From a virus, in the IMG/VR virus record IMGVR_UViG_3300046512_000087, positions 1 to 64,000 of that record: a DNA stretch of 64,000 nt; one strand, given 5' to 3'. A model generated the notes under the pieces. It was given only the letters and a program-made list of their open reading frames with translations. It made no database searches and was not told the DNA's origin. Positions 38,867-46,301 of the stretch are shown in pieces; within the stretch, counting starts at the first letter, position 1; every line of letters starts with the position of its first letter. The translations under genes and the position numbers were made by a program.

Positions 38867-41234
38867 GTTTGAGGTCCTTTAGGTCTGCCATTGAGGGGCC
38901 GATTTTGCAGTCGGTCACGAACTTCAGCTGCGGGTTCCAGCCCACCTTCTCAAACGGCAGGTTCTCCATCTGATCCTTCTCGCGCTGGGCATAGAACTCG
39001 GCGTTGTCTTCAGGGATGTAGCGATACCCTGCGTCATGGACAAGACCAAAGCACGGGGCGTCCAAGTGGTAGCCCTTTTCCTTACCCTCAGCGATAGCCC
39101 AGATCATCATGTCGGACAGCGTGCCCTGCACAGGGCTGTTGATGGCCCGGCGCTCTTCCTGGGAGCGGATATCCGACATCTTGCTGTTGATCAACGGCAG
39201 GTGGCGCACACGGCCCAGGGGCGAACGGACAAAGCCGTACTTCTTGGCGTGGGCCTTGTATTCCTTGTGGTACTCGGGCAATGCCGGGTAGGTCTCAAAG
39301 AAACCATTACGAAAGGACTCAGATTCGTGGTTGGACAGGTTCACGTTGTAGCTGGTCTTGGCGAAGATCTGGAAGCCAGTGGCGCCCATGCCGTAAATCA
39401 GACCGAAGTTACCTGACTTGCCGATTTGCCGGATGGCCGAGAACTTGTCCGGGTCTGTCAGCTTGAAGCCCATGATCTCTTCGACCGTGTAGCCCACGAA
39501 CTTCGACGGAGTGATGACGTGCAGGTCCAGGTTGTCCCGGTAAACCTGAATCATGGTGGGCTCGTTGGCGATACAGGCGATTACCCTCAGTTCACCCTGG
39601 CTGTAGTCGTTCTCCATTACCAGCATGCCATCCGGGGCTACAAACACCTTGCGCAGCCGCTTAGCCCATTTCGTGTGCTTAGGGATAGTCTGGAACGCCG
39701 GGTCTTTGCAAGACAGACGCCCGGTGTTCGTGCCACCCTCGCCCTCGTCCTTGTTGCCAGCAAAGAGGAAGTAGGTGGGGTGGAACCTGCCGTCACTCCT
39801 GATGTGCTTACGGAAGCCATGTACGTACGTGCCCAGCGTCTTGGTTGCCGTAGAGAAGTCGGACAGCAGGCCCACGAACGGTGCCGCGTCTTCATTGTCG
39901 GCAAACATCATCAGGTGTTCCATGGCCGACGAGATACCACCCTTGGGCGCATACATCTTCGGCGTCAGGTTCAGCCCCATGGGAGAGAACATGAAGTCGA
40001 TCAGCAGGCTGGCTTTCGTCAGGTTCAGGCCACCACGCTTACTGAGGTCCTGGTGCTTGGCAACGATCCTGCCGCCCATGATCTTCTTGGCCTTGTGGAT
40101 CAGCTGGTCAATCTCTTCATTCAGCTCCCCCTCCAGCTTGTTGTACTCGTTCAGGTCCACACAGACCCCGCCCTGCTCAATGAACTCCATTGCCCTGGCG
40201 GCGGGGTGGAGGATGTTGATGTAGAACCGGGTTAACGCTGGATCGGCTAGCAGGTCCTTCTTCTGCTCAATGGACACCCGGAGAGTGGCGTCACCATCAC
40301 CACAGGCGTAGGGCAGCAGGGTTTCTTTGGGGATCAGGTCCATACGGCCCTTGTCCACCGACGAGTTGAACACATCGTCATAGCCACCCATCGTCGTGTA
40401 GATCTTGGCATGGACGTTCAGAGAGTTGCTGCGGTTCTCGTCAAGGATGGAGCCCACCAGGGTGGTATCGAACAGGAAGTTCGTACACTGGATGCCGGTA
40501 TGCACGTACAGCCAGTTCAGGTCGAACTTCAGGTTAGCGCCGCGCAGGGAGATCTTTTCCGACGTCAACAGCTCATGCAGCTGTACTACGAACTCAAGGT
40601 CCGTATTCAACCTGTAGGCCAGCTCTGCCCGGCTCTCAAAGTAAATGGCGTCACCCGTGCCTACCTGTGAGCTGGCCTGGATGGTAACGATGTAGGCGCC
40701 GGGGTGCGATCCATCAGCGGCGGGCTCGCGGTAAGGGTCGAAGCCAATGGTCTCCAGGTCCAGGGCCACGTCTACCCGTTTGCCGCCATTGGCCTTGAAC
40801 TTGGCCCTGACATCGGCCAGCAGGTTGGTGAAGTGCTCCACGTAGTTGTACTTGCCAATCTCAGGCTGTACCACTCCGGTGTTGTGGACCCGGATAGCCA
40901 GATTCACATCGCACAACAGGTCTACGTATTTGCCGTAATCCACCTCGCTGATGCCTGAGGAATAAGACGACAAAACCGGAGCACTGAGCCCCGGTACGGT
41001 AATAGCGTTGTTGCGCAGGCTTGTGATCGTCCTGTTCTTGGGTAGCACCTTCATGTTTTGGAGGTAGGTGATGGGGTCATTACCCAACGTGAGAACAGCC
41101 TTCAGGTCAGGACGATCCGGGAGATACGCGAAGTTGTTGCAGATCTCGTACTCCAGGTCCGGGTACTGCTTCAACCGCCCACCGATTGCTGACAGCACCC
41201 GTGCAGCCGGGTCTTTAGTCCAGATTAAAAGCAT
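38859..41234 (-). CDS. DNA polymerase, family A, with 3'-5' exonuclease
   Basis: Replicative polymerase, 791 aa. The exonuclease domain has DLET at 159-162 (metal-binding Asp and Glu). Polymerase motif A is DYSQGELR (543-550). Motif B is R602-QIG-K606-SGN-F610-GLIYG, the Phe at 610 being the position that sets dideoxynucleotide discrimination in this family. Motif C is VHDAG with catalytic Asp734; the Glu usually following this Asp is Ala here. No 5' nuclease domain is present, as in T7 DNA polymerase. It overlaps the upstream 136-aa gene by 20 bp and the HNH gene by 8 bp. Confidence 0.93.
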   Translation of the reverse strand: MLLIWTKDPAARVLSAIGGRLKQYPDLEYEICNNFAYLPDRPDLKAVLTLGNDPITYLQNMKVLPKNRTITSLRNNAITVPGLSAPVLSSYSSGISEVDYGKYVDLLCDVNLAIRVHNTGVVQPEIGKYNYVEHFTNLLADVRAKFKANGGKRVDVALDLETIGFDPYREPAADGSHPGAYIVTIQASSQVGTGDAIYFESRAELAYRLNTDLEFVVQLHELLTSEKISLRGANLKFDLNWLYVHTGIQCTNFLFDTTLVGSILDENRSNSLNVHAKIYTTMGGYDDVFNSSVDKGRMDLIPKETLLPYACGDGDATLRVSIEQKKDLLADPALTRFYINILHPAARAMEFIEQGGVCVDLNEYNKLEGELNEEIDQLIHKAKKIMGGRIVAKHQDLSKRGGLNLTKASLLIDFMFSPMGLNLTPKMYAPKGGISSAMEHLMMFADNEDAAPFVGLLSDFSTATKTLGTYVHGFRKHIRSDGRFHPTYFLFAGNKDEGEGGTNTGRLSCKDPAFQTIPKHTKWAKRLRKVFVAPDGMLVMENDYSQGELRVIACIANEPTMIQVYRDNLDLHVITPSKFVGYTVEEIMGFKLTDPDKFSAIRQIGKSGNFGLIYGMGATGFQIFAKTSYNVNLSNHESESFRNGFFETYPALPEYHKEYKAHAKKYGFVRSPLGRVRHLPLINSKMSDIRSQEERRAINSPVQGTLSDMMIWAIAEGKEKGYHLDAPCFGLVHDAGYRYIPEDNAEFYAQREKDQMENLPFEKVGWNPQLKFVTDCKIGPSMADLKDLKLA

Positions 41235-41625
41235 TGATTGGTTTCCACTTCGAAGAAGGTTTATCGAACTTCAGGAACTTTACCGCAGCCTTGGTCACTG
41301 CCTCGAAAACTTTCTTCGGGCTGCCTGGGACCACGCCATCTTTCAGACCATCAACCTTGGTGCCGTCGAACAGGATAGCGTTTACGTTGTAGCCCTGGTT
41401 GGTCACGCAGAGGTACAGGTGCAGGTTCTTGCGCAGCTTCATGGTGGCCGACACGCACTCCGAGGTGAAGTTAACGGAGTGGATAGGCCCGCCAAAGTTC
41501 ACTGACCAGTCACCCAGCTTCATCTCCTTGGACATTGCCCCGGTGAAGCCTCGGTCAGTAAGGGTCAAGCGGGCACCCAGGATATCAGCCACGGGGTACA
41601 GCATAGAGTCCATATGATGGCTCAT
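41215..41625 (-). CDS. hypothetical protein overlapping DNA polymerase start, 136 aa
   Basis: Not recognised. It is alpha/beta-like with a beta-rich middle (LGDWSVNFGGPIHSVNFTSECVSATMKLRKNLHLYL). The start overlaps the upstream stop as ATGA, and its own 3' end overlaps the polymerase start by 20 bp, so it is translationally coupled to the polymerase. A polymerase accessory function would fit but has no direct support. Confidence 0.7.
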   Translation of the reverse strand: MSHHMDSMLYPVADILGARLTLTDRGFTGAMSKEMKLGDWSVNFGGPIHSVNFTSECVSATMKLRKNLHLYLCVTNQGYNVNAILFDGTKVDGLKDGVVPGSPKKVFEAVTKAAVKFLKFDKPSSKWKPINAFNLD

Positions 41626-41813
41626 TGGATCACCTTAACAGTAGTGGTTTCGGTCAGGAGTACAAGCTCACTGCCTTGCACCAGGGGTTCAAAGGGTAGG
41701 TTGTCCGTCAGGGCGCCGACATTGGCATGCAGGACCTTGGCGGCATCGGAGGTGGTCATGCCTTCTGGCAACCCTACCTCAATCACCCGAGTAATGATGA
41801 CCTTCAGCTTCAT
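41622..41813 (-). CDS. hypothetical protein, 63 aa
   Basis: Small protein with a beta-alpha-beta-like layout (KLKVIITRVIEVGLPEG, TSDAAKVLHANVGAL, SELVLLTETTTVKVI). Unknown function; coupled by 4-bp overlaps to the genes on both sides in the polymerase operon. Confidence 0.65.
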   Translation of the reverse strand: MKLKVIITRVIEVGLPEGMTTSDAAKVLHANVGALTDNLPFEPLVQGSELVLLTETTTVKVIQ

Positions 41814-42046
41814 ACCTGCTCCAGAACAAGGTTCTTGCCTTGGACACTTGCGGACACGTCACCGATGGACACGCCCATCCAGTAGCAGGCCAGGGTCCAG
41901 TTGTCGTCTTCATGTTCAACCACAAAGGCCTGGACTTCTTCCCCGGCCAGCGCTGGGATTGGGGATGGAAGGTTGAAGGCGGCGCCAACGGGCGTGTCGA
42001 TCAGGAGCTGCAACAGCTTCACAGCTGCCGGGGAATTAATTTTCAA
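41810..42046 (-). CDS. hypothetical protein, 78 aa
   Basis: Small soluble protein, sequence INSPAAVKLLQLLIDTP at its start and strands QAFVVEHEDDNWTLACYWMG later. It overlaps both neighbours by a few bases and belongs to the polymerase operon that begins at the promoter 42934-42962. Function unknown. Confidence 0.65.
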   Translation of the reverse strand: MKINSPAAVKLLQLLIDTPVGAAFNLPSPIPALAGEEVQAFVVEHEDDNWTLACYWMGVSIGDVSASVQGKNLVLEQV

Positions 42047-42899
42047 GTTGGGCTTCCTTCAGGTTCTTGGCCTGCTGGTCAAAGCTGATACCGAGGTCCA
42101 TCAACACCGCGCCAATCACTCGGGGCGATGGGATGCCAGTGCAATCCAGATGAACCGACCAGTAACCGTTGTCAGTGAGACTGGCTGTCTCCGAGAAGCC
42201 CAGAGCCTTCAACTTACCCTTCTCGAAAGCGTTGGGTACGCCTTCAGCTCGCAAGGACACCTCGGAACCGTTGATTCGGGCAGCCACTTTCAGGCGCTGG
42301 GAGATAGCTACAGCCCGGTAGATAGAACCTGGACTGGTGCCCCGAGTCATCTGGCCGACCACTGAGGCTGTGCGCAGCTGCACAACGTCTTTGAGGTTTA
42401 CCTTCTTGGGCCCGGCGTCAAACATAGAGGGAACTGGGGCTGGGCCAATCACTGGCTTGGACGGGCCGAACTCGTTGCTGTAGTCGATTCCCGTTACCTT
42501 GGTCTTGAGATCTTCACCCACCAGTTTTGCAATTGATTGCACAGTCTCGGCAGATGCCTCGGTGACTTCAGGTTTCACCTTGGGCTTTACCAAAGCGTCA
42601 GGGTCATAGGTCAGGACGGCATTACCCTGGAGCCACTGATCAGCGCAGTCAGCCAGCAGCTTCTGCACCAATTTTGCTGAGATAATGAAAGTGGCTTCTG
42701 GCGCGTTTCCCTTTAACAGCGAGCTGGTGGAGACCGAAGTGTTGATCTTCATCACCGAGCCGTTGTTGTTCATCGACACGGAGTAGAAGCCAATCTCCGC
42801 TTTAATCCCAGCACTCACCAGGGCCTTATAAGTCACCGAGTGATCAGGGGCCATCTTCTCGAAAAAATCTACAGGATTCATACTTAACTTGATCCCCAT
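42036..42899 (-). CDS. hypothetical early protein, 287 aa
   Basis: First gene of the polymerase operon, after the leader CCAATGGAGTG. It begins MGIKLS, again loosely like the MGLKIG starts. The first 100 residues are alpha/beta, a Pro/Lys/Val-rich linker lies at about 105-165, and the last 110 residues form a second domain (VAISQRLKVAARINGSEVSLRAEG, then YWSVHLDCTGIPSPRVIGAVLMDLG). A 14-bp repeat (42528-42541) is read as VQSIA in the linker. Function unknown. Confidence 0.72.
   Translation of the reverse strand: MGIKLSMNPVDFFEKMAPDHSVTYKALVSAGIKAEIGFYSVSMNNNGSVMKINTSVSTSSLLKGNAPEATFIISAKLVQKLLADCADQWLQGNAVLTYDPDALVKPKVKPEVTEASAETVQSIAKLVGEDLKTKVTGIDYSNEFGPSKPVIGPAPVPSMFDAGPKKVNLKDVVQLRTASVVGQMTRGTSPGSIYRAVAISQRLKVAARINGSEVSLRAEGVPNAFEKGKLKALGFSETASLTDNGYWSVHLDCTGIPSPRVIGAVLMDLGISFDQQAKNLKEAQLEN
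42528..42541 (+). repeat. 14-bp inverted repeat, copy 19
   Basis: Exact copy inside the 287-aa early gene, read as QSIA; more than 4 kb from the previous copy, so the polymerase gene is free of it. Confidence 0.95.
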
Positions 42900-42933
42900 G
42901 TGGGCTCACTCCATTGGTTTATCCTACCCGTGT

Positions 42934-42962
42934 ATTCTCGCTTTATTTGGTAGGTTTGTCAA
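42934..42962 (-). promoter_or_regulatory. early promoter of the polymerase operon
   Basis: TTTGACAAACC with the -35 at 42957-42962 and GAGAAT at 42934-42939, 17-bp spacer. The leader carries CCAATGGAGTG at 42907-42917. Confidence 0.72.
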
Positions 42963-42969
42963 ATAGGAG

Positions 42970-43665
42970 TCAGGGTTTAACAGCCCAGATAGTCATTTTA
43001 GAGGCTACTGGGTCGATGGTTTTTACACCAGAAGGCTTGCCGGAGAAGCCAGTCCCGAGAGCCGACGTGCTCTTAGGCTTCGAGTGGGTGCTCGGGGAGA
43101 TCGTGGTCTTGGGCCAGGACGTCGTAGCATAGGCCTTGCTGCCCTCTACCTTCGTGATCCCGAAGTGCTTGTTCAGGAACTCGATCTGGTCATGGGTTTC
43201 CACGGCCTTCTTGCAGTAGTGCTTACGGACGTAAGTGATGCTGTCCAACTCGCCGGTCATGAACGTAACCAGCGCCGCCAGGAAGGTTCCGGTGCGGCCA
43301 TGGCCACCAATGCAGCCTGCATGCAGTTTCTTTCCTGCCTGGATCTGCCCAGCGGCCCAACCCACCAGCTGCTTGAACTCAGCGGCATTTGACGGCGCGT
43401 GCATGTCCTTGATCTGGAAATACACTTCTTCCGAGGTCTTGGCCCAGGGCCAGTGACCCTTGCTGAACGACATGCTGTAGTCGAAGCCAATGTAGATGTC
43501 GGCATCCAAAACAACCGGGCTGGAACAGCTGCCACCGAAGACTTCGAACTCACCAATCTTCAGGCCAGGGTGAGTGCTGTAGCACTTTGCAAAGCCTGTG
43601 GGTTTACCACCTGAGGGGCTGCCGCTGGAGAACCCCAGCAAATCGTCATAATGTTTCAAGTTCAC
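42970..43665 (-). CDS. CX5R protein phosphatase-like protein 1 (dual-specificity/tyrosine type), 231 aa
   Basis: Likely Cys-dependent phosphatase. HAGCIGGHGRTG at about 115-126 supplies the loop with Cys118 and Arg124 (C-x5-R), followed by a helix with FLAALVTFM. YVRKHYCKKAVETHDQIEFL comes next, a pattern nearly repeated in the 158-aa protein at 44772-45248. The C-terminal 60 residues are Ser/Lys/Thr/Pro-rich and disordered-looking. Start GTG at 43665 forms a GTGA overlap with the upstream stop; TTG at 43659 is an alternative. Host or phage phosphoprotein substrates are unknown. The paired phosphatases and the nearby PPDK-like protein suggest phosphoregulation. Confidence 0.78.
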   Translation of the reverse strand: MNLKHYDDLLGFSSGSPSGGKPTGFAKCYSTHPGLKIGEFEVFGGSCSSPVVLDADIYIGFDYSMSFSKGHWPWAKTSEEVYFQIKDMHAPSNAAEFKQLVGWAAGQIQAGKKLHAGCIGGHGRTGTFLAALVTFMTGELDSITYVRKHYCKKAVETHDQIEFLNKHFGITKVEGSKAYATTSWPKTTISPSTHSKPKSTSALGTGFSGKPSGVKTIDPVASKMTIWAVKP

Positions 43666-44723
43666 ACTCCATTGGTTTCAAGTTTTTTCTTGCGGATGAA
43701 AATCTTGGCTTGTTTCCCTGGCATGACCGGGAAGGCCCCAGTGACAAGAAAGCCGGACTTCGTTTTTTCTGGCTCTGGCGGTTTCGGCGGAAACTTGGAC
43801 TGCTGTTCCTTGATCTTCGAGTCGTAGTTGTGAAGAGCGCCAAGGTCTTTCACCTGCTGCCAGTTCACTTCCGAACCAAACAGATGCGGTTTCAGCTTGT
43901 TCACCACATCCAGGCAGTAAAACACATCCTGAGAACAAGCAACTGGGCACTCTGAGTTCAGGATCATTTCCGGGATCTGACCAGAGCGCTGTACATCCAG
44001 GATCGTGTACAGGCCCTGCCCAAAATGTTCGTACAGCATGCCCTTGTTGAACATCGGGCCATTGTTGTGGGCCAGGGTGTACGAAGTGTCCAGCATCACT
44101 TCCATGCTGGTCTTCCCATGCAGCATATGCTCCAGGGTCTGAGAGATCAGGCCCCAGGGCTTGCCGCCGTAGCCACCACCAAACTTTCCGTTGTTGAACA
44201 TATAGGTGATGCCAGACGACAGGACGCCAATGCTGGTCTCCATATTAGATTCAACAAAGGCATTGGCCGCTGCATCAGAGCCCTTCCCCCGGATTTCCCG
44301 GTTGAAGTCAAAGGTCTCCATACCGTACAGCTCTTTGTACTTGGCCCAGAATGCATCCGTGCTGTGGTCATGGATATGCCGGGACTCACGCACGGTGATC
44401 AGAATCATGTAGAACAACATCCGAGTACCCTGGCGCTCCAGAACCTGATGGTAAATCTGGGCCACCTTGGCAGCCCATTCAGGAAGTGGTTCGTTCGGCG
44501 TGAACTCGGCTTTCACAACAGCCATCAAATGGTTCATGGCGTAGAAGTCTAGGGCTTCCCTTTCAGGTACGGCTTTATTCAGCCCGCCCTTCTCGACTTT
44601 ACCTTTCCAGAACTCTTTGCAATTGATTGCAAGAACCTTTGATGGCGTGGACATCAGCTTGACGGGTCGGATGTACGGTGACTCCGAATACCAGCTCAAA
44701 GTCTGCGATTTGCCGTGTAACAT
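43662..44723 (-). CDS. unknown protein between the two phosphatases, 353 aa
   Basis: Not recognised. It is helical in its first 150 residues, with a His-rich segment (VRESRHIHDHSTDAFWAKY) and later conserved-looking Gly/Asn runs (GITYMFNNGKFGGGYGGKPWGL; SYTLAHNNGPMFNKGMLYEHFG). The last 45 residues are Lys/Pro-rich. It starts after CCAATGGAGTG and is coupled to phosphatase 1 by a GTGA overlap. A 14-bp repeat (44618-44631) is read as AINCK. Its setting suggests a partner or substrate of the phosphatases; nothing in the sequence shows that. Confidence 0.7.
   Translation of the reverse strand: MLHGKSQTLSWYSESPYIRPVKLMSTPSKVLAINCKEFWKGKVEKGGLNKAVPEREALDFYAMNHLMAVVKAEFTPNEPLPEWAAKVAQIYHQVLERQGTRMLFYMILITVRESRHIHDHSTDAFWAKYKELYGMETFDFNREIRGKGSDAAANAFVESNMETSIGVLSSGITYMFNNGKFGGGYGGKPWGLISQTLEHMLHGKTSMEVMLDTSYTLAHNNGPMFNKGMLYEHFGQGLYTILDVQRSGQIPEMILNSECPVACSQDVFYCLDVVNKLKPHLFGSEVNWQQVKDLGALHNYDSKIKEQQSKFPPKPPEPEKTKSGFLVTGAFPVMPGKQAKIFIRKKKLETNGV
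44618..44631 (+). repeat. 14-bp inverted repeat, copy 20
   Basis: Exact copy inside the 353-aa gene, read as AINCK. Confidence 0.95.
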
Positions 44724-44755
44724 GGCTCACTCCATTGGATTTGTTTCTTAGGCGT

Positions 44756-44783
44756 ATCTTACCAAATTTGGTCAGTTTGTCAA
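44756..44783 (-). promoter_or_regulatory. early promoter for the 353-aa/phosphatase 1 operon
   Basis: TTTGACAAACTG (-35 at 44778-44783), 16-bp spacer, TAAGAT at 44756-44761. It overlaps the end of the phosphatase 2 gene. The leader has CCAATGGAGTG at 44728-44738. Confidence 0.82.
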
Positions 44784-45248
44784 AGATTTACGCCAAAAGA
44801 ACAGCCACGCCCACCGGCGTTTTGCCGCAATACGATCAAGGATCACATCCTGGATCTTGAACTCCATGACGAACTTGTACTGGTCTGCCGTCTCCACGGC
44901 GTGGGGGTAGTAGTTGGCGCGCACGTACTCCACGGGGTTCTCCACCCCGAATGCCCGAGCCAGGACAGCCAGGAACAGCCCGGTGCGGCCTCTGCCTGCC
45001 ATGCAGCCTACGTATACAGGCTTGCCAGCCAGGATGAAGTCAACAGCCTCACGCAGGCCACGGGACAAATCCACCGGATCAGGGACACTGAAGTCCCGAG
45101 TGGGGATGTTGATCGAGCACGGGAGGTTGATCTCCTTGGCCATCTTGACGAATTCCATTTCCGGGTAATCGCGGGCCTCATGGCTCGGGCCACCGGTCAG
45201 GGTGAAGTATTGTTTCGAGTTCAGCGGGATTTGCAATTGACCAAGCAT
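44772..45248 (-). CDS. CX5R protein phosphatase-like protein 2, 158 aa
   Basis: Short paralogue of the phosphatase at 42970-43665. GCMAGRGRTG gives Cys82 and Arg88 of the C-x5-R loop, then FLAVLARAFG, then YVRANYYPHAVETADQYKFV, aligning with its paralogue. The N-terminal part (SKQYFTLTGGPSHEARDYPEME, SINIPTRDFSVPDP) has the loop usually holding the general-acid Asp. The C-terminus is basic and aromatic (RRWAWLFFWRK). It starts after the CAATGGAGTG leader but no promoter is seen just upstream, so it may be read from the PPDK-like promoter. Confidence 0.78.
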   Translation of the reverse strand: MLGQLQIPLNSKQYFTLTGGPSHEARDYPEMEFVKMAKEINLPCSINIPTRDFSVPDPVDLSRGLREAVDFILAGKPVYVGCMAGRGRTGLFLAVLARAFGVENPVEYVRANYYPHAVETADQYKFVMEFKIQDVILDRIAAKRRWAWLFFWRKSLTN

Positions 45249-45252
45249 GTGT

Positions 45253-45262
45253 CACTCCATTG
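45253..45262 (-). promoter_or_regulatory. conserved CAATGGAGTG leader of phosphatase 2
   Basis: Ribosome-binding leader CAATGGAGTG placed 4 nt before the ATG at 45248. Equivalent leaders stand at 10133, 11770, 42907, 44728, 48276, 55109 and 55648. The ATGGA core overlaps the ribosome-binding site. Confidence 0.7.
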
Positions 45263-45276
45263 TTTCAAACGGGACT

Positions 45277-45579
45277 TCAGGAATATTCGACTTTGACCTC
45301 TCCGGCCCAGCCACATTTTGCACAACTCAGACCTAAGCAGTCTGGGCATTCTTCATGCACCGTCAGAGCCTGGGAGCCCTTTCGGTATACAACAACGTCG
45401 TCCAGCTGGCTCATGCGGGAAACCCGGTCGCCCTTTACCTCGAAGATCCAGCCGTGGAATCTCCGGTTGCCACGCTCATGAGTCAGGACAGCAGCCTTCT
45501 TCACCATATCGCTCACGTCTTCAACCTTCAGGCTTAGGGACAGGCAGACATGGGTTACCTGGGGGCTGAATTCAAGCAT
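45277..45579 (-). CDS. Zn-knuckle protein, 100 aa
   Basis: Small protein with a C-terminal zinc-binding pair of CxxC motifs (CPDCLGLSCAKCGW) as in DnaJ-type or rubredoxin-like knuckles. The N-terminal 60 residues are alpha/beta (THVCLSLSLKVEDVSDMV, RRFHGWIFEVKGDRVSRMS). Start ATG at 45579 overlaps the CsrA-like gene by 8 bp; the longer open frame upstream of it is a shadow of that gene. Function unknown. Confidence 0.7.
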   Translation of the reverse strand: MLEFSPQVTHVCLSLSLKVEDVSDMVKKAAVLTHERGNRRFHGWIFEVKGDRVSRMSQLDDVVVYRKGSQALTVHEECPDCLGLSCAKCGWAGEVKVEYS

Positions 45580-45844
45580 GACGGCCTGCCCGGTCAATCT
45601 GGATGCTCCTGGGAGCTTCGATAGCGAGGCGGCTGGTCCGGTGACCCCTGGTAGGGGAAGACACACCGCAACTGATGAAGACGTCAGGCAGGACCTCCTG
45701 GCGCTCTTGATCGTTGATGGTGTATTCGGCGTCAGCGTTGATCTGGATCTTGATCTTCGTGCCGTCTTCGATGTCCAGGACATGAAGGGCATTAGTGCCG
45801 ATGGTGATCATGCTACCTACGGATACGCCAAGTGAAAGTGCCAT
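45572..45844 (-). CDS. CsrA/RsmA-like RNA-binding protein, 90 aa
   Basis: Resembles the post-transcriptional regulator CsrA/RsmA. The first 15 residues (ALSLGVSVGSMITIG) line up with the CsrA start pattern L-x-L-x3-VGE-x-L-x-IG. VLDIEDGTKIKIQINADAEYTI then follows CsrA strands 3-5 ([21 protein letters not shown]). A further stretch, RLAIEAPRSIQIDR, near the end repeats the strand 4-5 pattern and may supply the RNA-binding Arg. Length is 90 versus about 61 for CsrA, because of an insertion of about 25 residues. Csr proteins bind ANGGA at ribosome-binding sites, which many leaders here contain. The homology is by eye and needs a profile test. Confidence 0.6.
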   Translation of the reverse strand: MALSLGVSVGSMITIGTNALHVLDIEDGTKIKIQINADAEYTINDQERQEVLPDVFISCGVSSPTRGHRTSRLAIEAPRSIQIDRAGRHA

Positions 45845-45848
45845 GATT

Positions 45849-46262
45849 CTATACTCCTAATAGACCCTTAGCCGCTGATGTCAGGTTCCAGGTACTGCCA
45901 CCCTGAACTCCGCGCCTGGACTCCGGTGCTTCCACCAGACCCTTCGCTCTCAGGATTGTCAGGTAACTGGACACATCCGAAACAGAAAATATGTTTCCAA
46001 GATCCGCCAGGGTCTGAGTGACCTCGGCAGAACTCGCAATTTCCAACGCTGTGAGAACCTTCAGGGTGTTCCACAGCTTCGTGTCTCTCTTGGGTAACTT
46101 GATGTCCTCGCGGGTGTCCGTGCGCAGGATCTTCATGTTTTCCAACTGTGTGTACACCACTTTCTGGAATCCACACATACACTGAAGGGTCAAATCCACT
46201 CCATTGCTTGTGGTGTACCGCGCGTTTGGCGACCCACACTTTGGACACTCCGTTCTGACCAT
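45849..46262 (-). CDS. Zn-ribbon plus winged-helix transcription factor-like protein, 137 aa
   Basis: Two parts are visible. Residues 1-40 hold a zinc ribbon (CPKCGSPNARY, then LQCMCGFQ), recalling TFIIS/TFB-type or phage late regulator ribbons. Residues about 65-137 read as a winged helix (LKVLTALEIASSAEVTQTLADLG, then VSDVSSYLTILRAKGLVEAPESRRG). This makes it a probable DNA- or RNA-polymerase-binding regulator. It lies just downstream of the PPDK-like gene and upstream of the CsrA-like gene. It is a candidate binder of the dispersed 14-bp repeat or of early promoters, without direct evidence. Confidence 0.75.
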   Translation of the reverse strand: MVRTECPKCGSPNARYTTSNGVDLTLQCMCGFQKVVYTQLENMKILRTDTREDIKLPKRDTKLWNTLKVLTALEIASSAEVTQTLADLGNIFSVSDVSSYLTILRAKGLVEAPESRRGVQGGSTWNLTSAAKGLLGV

Positions 46263-46301
46263 GTGCTTTCTGCCGGTTAGATATTTCCGGCATTATAGGC
46301 A

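Noticed and set aside
45580-45792. N-terminal extension of the Zn-knuckle protein (start at 45792)
   Set aside because: The Ser/Arg-rich extension is the out-of-frame shadow of the CsrA-like gene; ATG at 45579 is better.
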